Source: Oceanispirochaeta sp. M1
GTDB lineage: Bacteria; Spirochaetota; Spirochaetia; DSM-2461
NCBI RefSeq assembly: GCF_003346715.1
Contig: NZ_QQPQ01000002.1
Location: 166,294-230,293, forward strand
DNA: 64,000 bases
Direction: 5' to 3'
The notes under the pieces were generated by a model. The model did not search any database. It was not told the DNA's origin and saw only the letters and a list, made by a program, of their open reading frames with translations. Shown here piece by piece: positions 44,708-54,411 of the stretch (position 1 is its first letter; each line of letters begins with the position of its first letter). The position numbers and the translations under genes are program-made.

Positions 44708-44831
44708 ATTCTTTTAATTTAAAGAAGTCACAATGGAGCTTCATGCACCTTCTATCATGACTCATATAAATGGCATCTCTGATTCCCGCTTCATTTTTTA
44801 TTCTGCACTCCACTTCAAGTCCCCCAAACAG

Positions 44832-44863
44832 AAAACCCGGACTGTCTGAACAGTCCGGGTTTT
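44832..44863 (-). terminator. Strong terminator of the second Rbs-type importer
   Basis: A 14-bp perfect stem AAAACCCGGACTGT (44832-44845) with ACAGTCCGGGTTTT (44850-44863), loop CTGA. Lies 22 bp after the permease stop at 44885. Works in either direction. Confidence 0.88.
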
Positions 44864-44884
44864 CCCTATTTTATTACACCAGTT

Positions 44885-45910
44885 CTATCCTATGACAGCT
44901 GATTTAATATTATTATCATTTTTGGAATCTGCCACACTGTTCAGCTTTCTATTCTCCTGAACCACATTCAGTAGAACAGCACCCAATATAAGGAATCCTT
45001 TTACTACATATTGCCAATACTCATTAATATTCATCAGAGTCATACCATTAACGACAACACCGAGGAAAATGACACCAATAAAAGTTCCTTTAACCGAACC
45101 GCTTCCTCCGTTCATACTGGTTCCACCAATAACAACAGCAGAAATAACATCAAGCTCCCACCCTCTGGCCGTTGATGCCGTACCTGACATAATCTGCGAA
45201 GAGACCATGATGCCTGCAACAGCCATCAACATTGAAGTCAAACCCATGACTGCCATTTTGATATTAGCAACTTTTATTCCACTCAAGCGGGCCGCTTCCA
45301 TATTGCCACCAATTGCATAAACTGCTCGTCCAAAGGTTGTGGACGTCATAATGAAATTGACTATAAAGAAAACAACTACCAGCATAATGGCAGGGACAGG
45401 AATTCCAAGAACATACCCTCCCCCGATGAAGTTAAACCACATGGGAAAAGGAACGATGGGAAAACCGCCTGTAATAAGATTTGCAAATCCTGACAGGGCT
45501 GTCATCAACGCCAGAGTGATAATAAATGTAGGTACATTAAAGCGATTTCTGACAGAAGCACTGAATACACCTAAAAGGTAGCCCACAGTCAGGGCGCCCA
45601 GGATTCCGCAACAAACTGCCAGCGGAGCCCCGACTCCCAAAGCCAATAATGCCTTGACGATCCAGGCTGTTAAGCAACCGGTAAAAGCTACAGTAGAACC
45701 TACACTAAGGTCAATTTCTCCGGCAATCATAACCATTGTCATACCAAAAGCGATAATTCCCTGCATTGAAGTATTTCTGAGTACATTCAGAAAGTTGTCG
45801 ATTGTAAAGAACCCCGGGGCTGTAAAAGATAGAAAAAGACAAAGCATAACCAATATGGAAAGCAGCATCTGTTTCTTAAAGGGGTTGTTTTTTGATATCC
45901 ATTCCAGCAT
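44885..45910 (-). CDS. Sugar ABC transporter permease, RbsC-type (second system)
   Basis: 341 aa. Signature AGEIDLSVGSTVAFTGCLTAW and VISAVVIGGTSMNGGSGSVKGT (split for length) with eight or more membrane spans. The ATG lies 2 bp after the ATPase stop, and GGAGG sits inside the ATPase end, so the two are translationally coupled. Ends the sigma-54-controlled operon. Confidence 0.95.
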   Translation of the reverse strand: MLEWISKNNPFKKQMLLSILVMLCLFLSFTAPGFFTIDNFLNVLRNTSMQGIIAFGMTMVMIAGEIDLSVGSTVAFTGCLTAWIVKALLALGVGAPLAVCCGILGALTVGYLLGVFSASVRNRFNVPTFIITLALMTALSGFANLITGGFPIVPFPMWFNFIGGGYVLGIPVPAIMLVVVFFIVNFIMTSTTFGRAVYAIGGNMEAARLSGIKVANIKMAVMGLTSMLMAVAGIMVSSQIMSGTASTARGWELDVISAVVIGGTSMNGGSGSVKGTFIGVIFLGVVVNGMTLMNINEYWQYVVKGFLILGAVLLNVVQENRKLNSVADSKNDNNIKSAVIG

Positions 45911-45911
45911 T

Positions 45912-47408
45912 TTATGCCTCCATACACATTGCGTACAATTGTTCTATTCTAAGATCTTCCGGTTTGACCTGATCGATGATTCGTCCCTGTCTCATAATTA
46001 ATATTCTATGGCAGATCTCCAACAGCTCTTCCAGCTCTGAAGAAACAACAAGGGATGAAATTCCCTCCCGACTCAGATCCCACATAATCTGAAAAATCTG
46101 CTGCTTGGCCTGGACATCAATCCCTCTGGAGGGTTCATCGTAGATCATCAGTTGGGGATTGGTATTCAACCAGTTTCCAACCACTATTTTCTGCTGATTC
46201 CCACCACTCAGGGAGGAAACAGGAAGATCAGCCCTGGGAACCAGGGCATGCAGTTTTTCAATGGGACCCTTAATATAAGGCTCCTCCATTTTTCTGTTGA
46301 TGTAACCACCTCGACCTCCGATCCTGTCCAGAGAGGCAAGACAGAGATTCTCATTGGTACTTAATACCTGAACAAGTCCTTCTTCTTTTCGATTTTCCGG
46401 AGTCAGTCCCATACCCAAAGATTTCATGAGAACCGGATCAGGATTTGTAATTTCTCTTCCATTGAAAATGATGGAACCTTCCTGAAGTTTATCAGCACCG
46501 AAAATGGAACGGAGCAGCTCTGTTCTCCCGGAGCCCAGCATTCCTGCAATTCCAAGGATTTCCCCTTTTTTGACAGAAAAACTAATATCAGAAAAATGTC
46601 TGTTATCAGATAGGCCCTTCACTTCCAGAACAGTTTCATCTTCAATTTTGAGATCCGATGGCCTGTGCTTCTGTTCAACATCTCCAAACATCATATGAAC
46701 AATCTGTTCGGAACTGGCATCCTGCATATCTATTTTACCGATAAAATGACCATCTCGAATGACTGTCACTGTATCCGCTATTTCATTCAATTCCTGTAAT
46801 CTGTGAGAAATATAGAGTATAGCTACTCCCTTCTCTTTTAATTTTCTAATAACTGTAAATAAGCTGTTCACCTCATGAGCAGCCAAAGCAGAAGTTGGTT
46901 CGTCCAGCATGAGAACCAGAGGTTTATAACTCATGGCTTTTGCAATTTCAATTACCTGCTGCTGCCCGACACTTAAATACTTAACAGCCTGATCAACAGA
47001 AATATCTACTTCCATTTCATCCAGAATACGCTGAGCTTTAGCATATGATGCCTTCCAATCAATACGGGGAATAAGTCCATCTGTTTTTACCAATCTCCCC
47101 AGAAGGATATTTTCTGCAACAGTCAAATCCGGGATAAGACTCAGCTCCTGGTATACGGTTGCAATTCCCTTATCAAATGCATCAAGTGGTGTATCCATTT
47201 TTACTTCTAAACCATCGACCCGGAGGATTCCGCTGGTCGGGTTAATTGCACCTGAAATTATCTTTATCAGAGTACTTTTTCCCGATCCGTTTTTTCCAAT
47301 AATGGCATGTACTTTACCGCCGTCGAATCCGACGGTAAAGTCATCCAGCGCAACCGTACCGGGGTAGACCTTGCGCAGACATTCTGTCTGCAGCTTAAAT
47401 TTTTCCAT
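45912..47408 (-). CDS. Sugar ABC transporter ATPase, RbsA/MglA-type (second system)
   Basis: 498 aa, two fused ATPase halves: Walker A GKNGSGKSTLIK, signature region LSVGQQQVIEIAKAM, Walker B LVLMLDEPTSALA; second half GMLGSGRTELL, LSGGNQQKIVVGNWL, LMIYDEPSRGIDV. GGGGAAG lies before the ATG. Middle gene of binding protein, ATPase, permease. Confidence 0.95.
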   Translation of the reverse strand: MEKFKLQTECLRKVYPGTVALDDFTVGFDGGKVHAIIGKNGSGKSTLIKIISGAINPTSGILRVDGLEVKMDTPLDAFDKGIATVYQELSLIPDLTVAENILLGRLVKTDGLIPRIDWKASYAKAQRILDEMEVDISVDQAVKYLSVGQQQVIEIAKAMSYKPLVLMLDEPTSALAAHEVNSLFTVIRKLKEKGVAILYISHRLQELNEIADTVTVIRDGHFIGKIDMQDASSEQIVHMMFGDVEQKHRPSDLKIEDETVLEVKGLSDNRHFSDISFSVKKGEILGIAGMLGSGRTELLRSIFGADKLQEGSIIFNGREITNPDPVLMKSLGMGLTPENRKEEGLVQVLSTNENLCLASLDRIGGRGGYINRKMEEPYIKGPIEKLHALVPRADLPVSSLSGGNQQKIVVGNWLNTNPQLMIYDEPSRGIDVQAKQQIFQIMWDLSREGISSLVVSSELEELLEICHRILIMRQGRIIDQVKPEDLRIEQLYAMCMEA

Positions 47409-47432
47409 AAATCTTCCCCAGTCAGTTGTGTT

Positions 47433-48401
47433 TTAGTTTGTTATGGCCTTGAGGTCTACAAGAAATTTTTCAATTCCGGCAGGTTCTGCTCTATCCAATA
47501 CCATACCAGGTACAATGATAGTCTCTTCAACAGGTTCACCTTTTATGGCCTTCACTGCAAACTCAACACTCTGGTATCCAATCTGAAAAGGCTGCTGACC
47601 AGTAGTTGCCTGAAGGATATTGGACTCATCCTTAAGAAAATTTGCCAACTGTTCACTAGCATCGATTCCAAATACAACGACATCTTTACCGGCATTCTTG
47701 ACAGCCATTACGGCTCCAACAGTTCCTCCGTCATTGGCAGCATAAATGATATCCAGATCAGGGTTAGCAGTAAGTATATCTCCTGCTTTTGCCAGAGCAT
47801 CCTCAGCCAACCATGCATCCTGCTGGGATACAACTTTAACACCGGGTAGGTCTGTGATTTCATTAAGAAAACCATTCACCCTCATGTCTGAAATTTCGGG
47901 TAAAAGAGATTTAAAGGCCAGAGTTGCCACCTGTATCTCACCATCAAGATTTCTATCAATATAGCCTCTGGCCACTTTTCCAGAACCAGAACCGAGCTCA
48001 CTCTGGGAGCTGTTTACATAGGAAACGGGGAAATCTGCACCAAGGGGAGAGTTGTAAGTTATTACTTTGATCCCCTTGTCATCTGCCCTTTTCAAGGGTG
48101 CAATGGAAGCAGATTCACTTAAAGGAGAAATAACAATAGCGTCTACTCCTCTGGCAATATAAGTATTGACCAGTTCCATTTCCTTATCCTGCTTATTATT
48201 ACTGTTGGCTAGAAGCAGTTCCACTCCAAGGTCATCTGCAGCCGCCTGCATCCCTTTCTGAATAACATTGAAAAACTGATCATCCTGAAATACAATCCCT
48301 GCTATAACAATCTTGTCTTCGCCTTTGTCCTTTTGTCCCTCAGCAAATACAGATGTACTGAGGATGAGTACTGCCAATGCAGCCGTCATAAGTTTTTTCA
48401 C
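47433..48401 (-). CDS. Periplasmic sugar-binding protein, ribose-like (second system)
   Basis: 322 aa from a GTG at 48401 with AAAGGAG upstream. Signal peptide KKLMTAALAVLILSTSVFA before EGQKDKGED. LacI-like binding fold: DQFFNVIQKGMQAAADDLGVEL, IARGVDAIVISPLSESASIAPL, IKVITYNSPLGADFPVSYV, DVVVFGIDASEQ. First gene of the importer, expressed from a sigma-54-type promoter with upstream palindromes. The ligand is not indicated; adjacent catabolic genes are absent. Confidence 0.93.
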   Translation of the reverse strand: MKKLMTAALAVLILSTSVFAEGQKDKGEDKIVIAGIVFQDDQFFNVIQKGMQAAADDLGVELLLANSNNKQDKEMELVNTYIARGVDAIVISPLSESASIAPLKRADDKGIKVITYNSPLGADFPVSYVNSSQSELGSGSGKVARGYIDRNLDGEIQVATLAFKSLLPEISDMRVNGFLNEITDLPGVKVVSQQDAWLAEDALAKAGDILTANPDLDIIYAANDGGTVGAVMAVKNAGKDVVVFGIDASEQLANFLKDESNILQATTGQQPFQIGYQSVEFAVKAIKGEPVEETIIVPGMVLDRAEPAGIEKFLVDLKAITN

Positions 48402-48445
48402 AATAAAACTCCTTTAGTTTTTTCCTGAATCAGGTATATCTCATA

Positions 48446-48463
48446 TTGCAAGAATCATACCAA
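48446..48463 (-). promoter_or_regulatory. Sigma-54 (-24/-12) promoter of the second Rbs-type importer
   Basis: Read on the minus strand, TTGGTATGATTCTTGCAA contains GG (48461-48460) and GC (48449-48448) exactly 10 bases apart, the defining spacing, in good agreement with TGGCAC-N5-TTGCA. Transcription would start near 48436, 35 bases before the GTG start. The adjacent NtrC-type activator supports the call. Confidence 0.75.
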
Positions 48464-48561
48464 GGACACTAGCTAAATGAATATCAATTAAATATTCCTT
48501 TCCATTGTAATGATTTAATAATTAATTGATAAATACTTAATATTTTTCTTGACAGAATTCA

Positions 48562-48600
48562 CCGGGACATAGATGTCCCATAGGGACTACAGTGTCCCGG
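48562..48600. promoter_or_regulatory. Two tandem palindromes, probable upstream activator sites
   Basis: GGGACATAGATGTCCC (48564-48579) is perfect; GGGACTACAGTGTCCC (48583-48598) keeps GGGAC/GTCCC. Centres are 19 bp apart and 135-155 bp upstream of the predicted sigma-54 start, the usual distance for enhancer sites. They lie 26 bp beyond the end of the NtrC-type gene. Confidence 0.7.
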
Positions 48601-48625
48601 AATAACGGGTTCTCAATGTTCCATT

Positions 48626-50038
48626 TTATAAGTGGATATCATAGTATTGGAGCTTTCTTGCTATTGTTTTTCTTGAGAGACCCAATTCTTCAGCGGTTTT
48701 TGTCTTGTTATTTTTATTCTTTGACATGGACTCAAGAAGCAGCTTTTTTTCATAGAATTGAGTTAGCGGAGCCAGTCGTTCCTGAAGAGTCCCCGCATTT
48801 AAGAGTTGAGGCAAAAGATCTTCACCCTCGGAAGATTTTGAATTAAGAGGCAAATCCTTGCTTCCTATAAGAGACCTGATACTTTCATCAGTAACAATAT
48901 CTCTGTCCGCGAGCAGGACGGCCTGATTGATAACATTCTTCAACTCCCTGATATTTCCCGGCCAGTCATGCCTGTTCAGTGTGTGCAGAACTCTTCCTGA
49001 AAGAGGTTGAATATTTTTTCGATATTGACGATTGAAAAAATCAATAAAATTAAAACTTAGTCCCTCGAGATCTTCCTTTCTCTCTCTCAGGGGGGGGAGA
49101 TGAAAATTGATAACATTTAGTCGATAGAATAAGTCTTCTCTGAATTTTCCCTGAGCGATCATTTCCGCCAAATTTTTATTTGTTGCAGCGATAATATGAA
49201 TATCCACACTGATTGTATTATTCCCACCGAGAGGTTCAAAAGTTCTTTCTTCCAGGACTCTTAGAAATTTAGCCTGAATATCCAGGTTCATATCACCCAC
49301 TTCATCCAGAAAAAACGTCCCCTTATGAGCCATCTCCAGTTTCCCGGTTTTATTATCTATAGCCCCTGTGAAAGCCCCTTTCCTATGACCGAATAATTCA
49401 CTCAATAACAGGCCGTCAGAAAAGGCAGCACTGTTTAATCCGACAAAAAGGTTATCTTTTCTATTACCTGAATAATGGATATACCTGGCAAGAATCTCCT
49501 TACCCGTTCCGCTTTCTCCGGTTATAAGGATATTGGGTGCAAGGTTTTTTACTTTATCTGCATTTCTGAGGATTTCCTTTATTTTATGACTTTCTGTGAT
49601 AATCCTTCCCGGCAGAGTCGTATTTTTCAATTCATTTTTTAATAGATGATTCTCTTTCCTCAGTTTAGAAATTTCACTGTTTTTTATGATGGAGTCCAAT
49701 ACTCTTTCATTCTCAAGGGGTTTTTCAAGATAGTCATTGGCTCCTTTTCTGATAGCGGCTACTGCTGTATCCAGATGAGCAAATCCTGTTACAATCAGTA
49801 TGATGATATCAGGATTTTTATCTCTGAGAAGATCTATTATATCCAGGCCGTTTTCTTCGTTCTTCAGGCGGATATCCAGAATGGCAATGCTGAATAAATG
49901 TGTTTTGAGCAGCTTTACCGCATCTGATCTGTTTTCTCCATCAAAGACTTGAAATCCTTTTCTACTCAGATAAGTCTTCAAACCGTAGCGTAAACCCTCT
50001 TCATCATCAATAAGAAGTATTTTGTCTTCAATATTCAT
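48626..50038 (-). CDS. NtrC-family response regulator, sigma-54 activator
   Basis: 470 aa. Receiver start ILLIDDEEGLRYGLKTYLSRKGF with the phospho-acceptor in AILDIRLKNEENGLDI. The AAA+ domain has Walker A GESGTGKEI (about residue 174), the sigma-54-contacting GAFTGA (about 222), Walker B TFFLDEVGDM. The C-terminal Fis-type helix-turn-helix is KTKTAEELGLSRKTIARKLQYY. It overlaps the kinase stop by 4 bp (ATGA). It is the likely activator of the importer promoter directly downstream. Confidence 0.95.
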   Translation of the reverse strand: MNIEDKILLIDDEEGLRYGLKTYLSRKGFQVFDGENRSDAVKLLKTHLFSIAILDIRLKNEENGLDIIDLLRDKNPDIIILIVTGFAHLDTAVAAIRKGANDYLEKPLENERVLDSIIKNSEISKLRKENHLLKNELKNTTLPGRIITESHKIKEILRNADKVKNLAPNILITGESGTGKEILARYIHYSGNRKDNLFVGLNSAAFSDGLLLSELFGHRKGAFTGAIDNKTGKLEMAHKGTFFLDEVGDMNLDIQAKFLRVLEERTFEPLGGNNTISVDIHIIAATNKNLAEMIAQGKFREDLFYRLNVINFHLPPLRERKEDLEGLSFNFIDFFNRQYRKNIQPLSGRVLHTLNRHDWPGNIRELKNVINQAVLLADRDIVTDESIRSLIGSKDLPLNSKSSEGEDLLPQLLNAGTLQERLAPLTQFYEKKLLLESMSKNKNNKTKTAEELGLSRKTIARKLQYYDIHL

Positions 50039-52158
50039 CCTTCACACCTTCTTTCCCTGGGAATTATCAGAGAAAATGTACAGCCTTTTCCCGGCGAGCT
50101 TTCCACATTGACTGAACCGCCATAATTGTTTACAAGTCCATAAACTATTGAGAGTCCCAGACCGGTCCCCTTCCCCACTGGCTTAGTCGTAAAAAAAGGA
50201 TCAAATATCCTTTTAATATTTTCCGGCTGTATACCGGGTCCGTCATCAACTATTTTGATAACTAAAAAACTTTCATCATCAATTTGTCGTCCTTCTGTGA
50301 TCAGCTCAATTCGACCCTGATGCTCTAAGGCCTGGACGGCATTATTTATTATGTTTATAAGAATCTGAAGAATTTCATCATCAGGAATGACAGAATTCGT
50401 ATCAAGTTCTGGTGTAATAATACTGAACTGAATATCTGGATTATTTTTTAAAACATATTTCATGTAATGGCTTACCCTAGAGGGCCATGTACTGGTAAGG
50501 AGTCCCTCAGTCTGCCCCTTTTGGTTTGATCCTGTAAAATCAAATAATCCTTTTATAATATTAGCAATCCGGCGAATCTCTTTTTTTATCCAGGTTACAG
50601 AAGTTTGACTTTCCAGATCATTTTCATCAATGTGAAGATTCTCCACATTGGACATAATAGAGGCCAGGGGATTATTTATTTCATGAGCGACTCCCGCTGT
50701 AAGAATGGAAAGAGAATTAAGCTTCTCCAACTGCAGCAGCTGGCTTTCAACCTGATCTTTCACTGTAATATCTTCCAACATCAGTACACATGAATTTTCA
50801 GTAGCCCTGTCGTACCCGGTGTTTCTTAAAGGGTACAGACGGATATCGATTAATTGGCCATCATCATTTCTACTGATATAGGCAAAGTTCTGGATATCTT
50901 TTCTTTTTACGAGATTGAGATTTTCTTCCAGATGCTCATTCCAGAAAGGGATCTCCCTGACATGAGGGATTTCCATGTCTTTGATAGCAGGACAGAAATC
51001 ATAAAATGCCCTGTTCATTAAGTTCAAATGTCCTGTAGCATCGACAATGGCAATACCTTCCTGTATAGATTCAACAATCTGTTCATTATAGGTTTTCAAA
51101 AAAGTAATTTCCTGTATCAGGGCAATCTGTTGGGATGAATTGTATTTGATTCTCTCTACCATACAGTTAAAATCGTTAAATAAAATATTGATTTCTGTTG
51201 CTTTATTGACCGGTTTGACCTTGGGAAAATATCCATTTTTCAAAGATGTCATAGACTGTCCTAATACCTGAACCGGCTTTGAAATAGATTTGGAAATGAA
51301 TAGGCTGATAAACATTGCCAGGGCAACACAGAAGATACTGATAAGAAGAAATTGATTCTTAATGGATGTGAATCTTTGCTTCATTGAAAGATTGGGTGAA
51401 AAGAGGGCCAGTTTTATCTCTGTTTCCTTATCAATGAGAGTATCAAAGCGGGATAGATAAATATTATAGCTCTTACCGTAGAGTGGGATATCATAAAATG
51501 GTTCATCCACGACAGAGGCTTTTGTAAGAGATTCCAGTTGAACTATTTTTTCAAAATAATAGTCAGGATCAAGAGTGCCGGAAATTGCTGAATCTCCTGT
51601 ATAGAGAATTATACCGGCAGAAATATTATAGCTTAGATCCTTAGAAAACTGGTCATTCAGCTCTTTAATAATATTAACCCTGAGACCGGGACTTAACTGG
51701 AGAGTACCGATCATGAAAAGTGACTGCCCACTCCTGTAATTAAAGACAGTGGGATGCCATTTTGCTTCAAAAAAAGGGATCTCCTCATAGGGAAACTCTG
51801 TAAATGGATGCCTGATATTGATTCCGACTCTCTTTTCACCATTTTTAATTATCAGGTAATCCAATTTATCCGAATGAATCATGGACATCAGATAGGGCAG
51901 AGCTTCATCAGGATTATCCAGATTAATCTTTGTTTGTCCTTCGGCCCATTTGTTGTCCACATGGATGAGATCCCGCCAGAATTGGTCTTTAAACTGTCGA
52001 TAATGATTCCTAATGGTTATTAAATCATTTTCAATCGTTTTATATCCGTCTTTCTGAGAAAAATTGACCAGAGAAATCGTTAGAAAGTTGTAAGCCAGAA
52101 AAGCCTGAAAGAATACCAGAGAGACTAAAAAGAGATTTGTTCTTGTGATTAATTTCAT
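50035..52158 (-). CDS. Membrane PAS sensor histidine kinase, partner of the NtrC-type regulator
   Basis: 707 aa. Membrane span at about 8-30, an extracytoplasmic sensor to about 265, a second span (FLLISIFCVALAMFISLFI), HAMP, a PAS domain (about 370-460), then the H-box GVAHEINNPLASIMSNVENL (about residue 493), N-box IINNAVQALEHQG, G boxes DDGPGIQPENI and GTGLGLSIVYG. The ATG follows the AraC-gene stop immediately. Senses an unknown extracytoplasmic signal and phosphorylates the regulator encoded next. Confidence 0.93.
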   Translation of the reverse strand: MKLITRTNLFLVSLVFFQAFLAYNFLTISLVNFSQKDGYKTIENDLITIRNHYRQFKDQFWRDLIHVDNKWAEGQTKINLDNPDEALPYLMSMIHSDKLDYLIIKNGEKRVGINIRHPFTEFPYEEIPFFEAKWHPTVFNYRSGQSLFMIGTLQLSPGLRVNIIKELNDQFSKDLSYNISAGIILYTGDSAISGTLDPDYYFEKIVQLESLTKASVVDEPFYDIPLYGKSYNIYLSRFDTLIDKETEIKLALFSPNLSMKQRFTSIKNQFLLISIFCVALAMFISLFISKSISKPVQVLGQSMTSLKNGYFPKVKPVNKATEINILFNDFNCMVERIKYNSSQQIALIQEITFLKTYNEQIVESIQEGIAIVDATGHLNLMNRAFYDFCPAIKDMEIPHVREIPFWNEHLEENLNLVKRKDIQNFAYISRNDDGQLIDIRLYPLRNTGYDRATENSCVLMLEDITVKDQVESQLLQLEKLNSLSILTAGVAHEINNPLASIMSNVENLHIDENDLESQTSVTWIKKEIRRIANIIKGLFDFTGSNQKGQTEGLLTSTWPSRVSHYMKYVLKNNPDIQFSIITPELDTNSVIPDDEILQILINIINNAVQALEHQGRIELITEGRQIDDESFLVIKIVDDGPGIQPENIKRIFDPFFTTKPVGKGTGLGLSIVYGLVNNYGGSVNVESSPGKGCTFSLIIPRERRCEG

Positions 52159-53010
52159 CTATTGCTCCCTGAATTTCCCGGGAGAAATTCCCTTATTATG
52201 TTTCTTAAATAGCTGAATGAAGTATGAGATATTGTCAAAACCGCTGGAATAACAGCTTTCTGTTACAGATTCACCCCTACGTATTTTCACTTTTGCTTTT
52301 TCAAGACGCATCAGAGTGAGATAAGTAAAGTAACCCGTGCCGGTTGTTTTCTTGAAGAAGCGGCTGAAATAGGATCTGGAAAGACCGGTATAGGATGAAA
52401 TTTCATTCAGGTCTATTTTTTTATTATAGTTCGTCTCCGTATAATCAATAACCATTTTGAGTAGGGATGCATTTTTACTCTCAGACCTAATTGGATTCGA
52501 TTCTTTGAAGATCCTGTTAAAGATTTCAAGAATGATCTGAAGCTGTGTAAATACATCTTCATCTTCAACTTCCTTCATCTTGCCGATCATTGATTTGATG
52601 TTTTTATAGCCCTCATCCATGGAGGACATACTTTTCAGTCCCTGAAGATCATCTCCGAAAATATTATGTAGATTCAAATACTTCCCGAGTCTGGTCAAAG
52701 AAATATGCAGCACATCGAAGCTTCCAGAACCGCCTTTGAATTCAAAGGCATGCATAACTCCCGGAGGAACTACAAGAACCTCTATGTCATTCAGATTGAA
52801 GGCAATACCATCTATCCAGACCGTCCCCTCAACACCCCGGTTAACATTGATTTCAATTGTATTGTGGTAGTGTAGATGAGCCTTATGATCACTGGGAAAA
52901 TGCCTCTCCCTGAGATTAACCAGTTGATCCGATGTCAGTTCATATTCCTCCTCCTGCAATGATCTGAAGACCACCTGATCAGAGGGATGGTATTTATCCT
53001 CATGTTCCAT
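52159..53010 (-). CDS. AraC-family regulator in operon with the NtrC-type system
   Basis: 283 aa. The N-terminal cupin (HLHYHNTIEINVNRGVEGTVWIDG, VLVVPPGVMHAFEFKG) and C-terminal helix-turn-helix pair (IDLNEISSYTGLSRSYFSRFFKKTTGTGYFTYL; VTESCYSSGFDNISYFIQLFKKHNKGISPGKFREQ, read in parts) are both intact. It is the first gene of AraC-kinase-NtrC, with the kinase start abutting its stop. An AraC regulator and an NtrC system in one operon is unusual and suggests two inputs to one importer. Confidence 0.88.
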   Translation of the reverse strand: MEHEDKYHPSDQVVFRSLQEEEYELTSDQLVNLRERHFPSDHKAHLHYHNTIEINVNRGVEGTVWIDGIAFNLNDIEVLVVPPGVMHAFEFKGGSGSFDVLHISLTRLGKYLNLHNIFGDDLQGLKSMSSMDEGYKNIKSMIGKMKEVEDEDVFTQLQIILEIFNRIFKESNPIRSESKNASLLKMVIDYTETNYNKKIDLNEISSYTGLSRSYFSRFFKKTTGTGYFTYLTLMRLEKAKVKIRRGESVTESCYSSGFDNISYFIQLFKKHNKGISPGKFREQ

Positions 53011-53519
53011 AGTTCATCAATTATCAAGGCGAAATGACAATAAGGCAACATTTATAAGCAATAAATCGAAATATACCACTCCATGAGAATAATATAATGA
53101 CATTCACAGTAGGAGATATTAAATGAATCAATATCCCTTATGAATCATTTAGAGGAAAAATCTAATAAAAGTGAAGGACTCATATTTGTAAACGGCTTTG
53201 AGGGGTTTATTTATCAGGTAGTTCAAGTTGTAGAAGATCGAGGAAAGAAGTCTCTCTCTGCTACCTTAAAGAAATTTGTGTTCTTGAATTTAATTCTCAA
53301 AACATATAAAAGACTACCCCCGGGCAATTAAATCGATAATCTATCAATTACTACGCACTAGGGGTTAGCATTCCTTATGAAATACAGAAAATCATTATAA
53401 TTCACCATATTCAATTATTTAATAAAATTTAATTAATCCTTCCAGATCAGAACTTCCTCCAGGTTCTTCAAGGTTTGCTTCCGATTCATTCTAGCCTCTG
53501 GGATCTGAGTAGAGAGTAC
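53011..53519. other. 509-bp AT-rich region without a convincing gene
   Basis: The only frames are short. A plus-strand frame at 53140-53331 (63 aa) has no known motif and a poor start. On the minus strand an 18-codon frame (53489-53433, start ATG with AGAGG upstream, peptide MNRKQTLKNLEEVLIWKD) begins 31 bp after the permease stop, which looks like the remnant N-terminus of a gene lost from the end of the operon. The rest is A/T runs. Confidence 0.5.
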
Positions 53520-54410
53520 TTACCCCTTCACCGAACCTTCGGTAAGACCACTGATCAAAAACTTCTGAAAGACCAGTGCCAGGATAACAGGTGGAAGACT
53601 TGTTATAACCCCCGCAGCTGCCATATTTAAATAATCTATTCCAACTTTAGTTGTAAACTCACCAAGGAGAACAGGAAGGGTTCTAGCTCTCATACTTGTA
53701 TAGAGAAAGGCATACAGGTACTCATTCCAGGACGCTATGAAGGCAAAGATTCCTGCGCTGACAATTCCTGGAGCAGAAAGGGGAAGCACGATCCTAAAAA
53801 GAGACCCCAGATAAGAGCAACCGTCTATTCGAGCGGATTCTTCCATCTCTTTGGAGATACTCATAAAAAAACCTCTCATGATCCATACAATCAGAGGCAA
53901 TATAAAGCTTATGTTCACCAAAATCAGTCCAAAACGGCTGTCATATAGTGAGAGGGCTTTTAAAATCATATATCCAGGGATAACAATCGCAATGGGGGGA
54001 AGCATATAACTGATCATCATTATCAATAGTGCCTGATTACGTCCCTTAAACCGTAATCTGCTGATAGCATAAGCACTGAGAACTCCTAACACCATTGATA
54101 AAACGGTGGAACCAAAGGTAATGATCACTGAATTCATAAGAGATTGAGTGAAAAAGGACATCCCCTCTCCAATGGCAGTACCTGCAGAAAAAATAGAGTG
54201 GTAATGATCCAAAGTAAACTTTGTAGGAATTTTCAGAGGAACTTCCAACAAATCAATTTTAGATGAGAAAGATGAGATAACAAGCCAGGTATAGGGAGCA
54301 AGAACCCACAAAACAATCAGTGCTACAGCTATATATAAAAATGAACTGGAAACAAATCGCTGAAGTCTCTTTTTTAATAGGTATTTTTCGGTTATTGATA
54401 ATCCACTCAT
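53520..54410 (-). CDS. ABC sugar permease, MalG-type (Aga-like locus)
   Basis: 296 aa, six hydrophobic spans, EAA loop ISKEMEESARIDGCSYLGSLFRIVLPLS (read in parts) and a typical ending LTEGSVKG. Directly after the partner permease (1-bp gap). No ATPase follows; the operon ends in the gene-poor stretch at 53.0-53.5 kb. Confidence 0.92.
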   Translation of the reverse strand: MSGLSITEKYLLKKRLQRFVSSSFLYIAVALIVLWVLAPYTWLVISSFSSKIDLLEVPLKIPTKFTLDHYHSIFSAGTAIGEGMSFFTQSLMNSVIITFGSTVLSMVLGVLSAYAISRLRFKGRNQALLIMMISYMLPPIAIVIPGYMILKALSLYDSRFGLILVNISFILPLIVWIMRGFFMSISKEMEESARIDGCSYLGSLFRIVLPLSAPGIVSAGIFAFIASWNEYLYAFLYTSMRARTLPVLLGEFTTKVGIDYLNMAAAGVITSLPPVILALVFQKFLISGLTEGSVKG

Positions 54411-54411
54411 T

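Noticed and set aside
53140..53331. 63-codon plus-strand frame in the 53.0-53.5 kb gap
   Set aside because: No clear ribosome site, motif or coding look; it may be chance in A/T-rich DNA.
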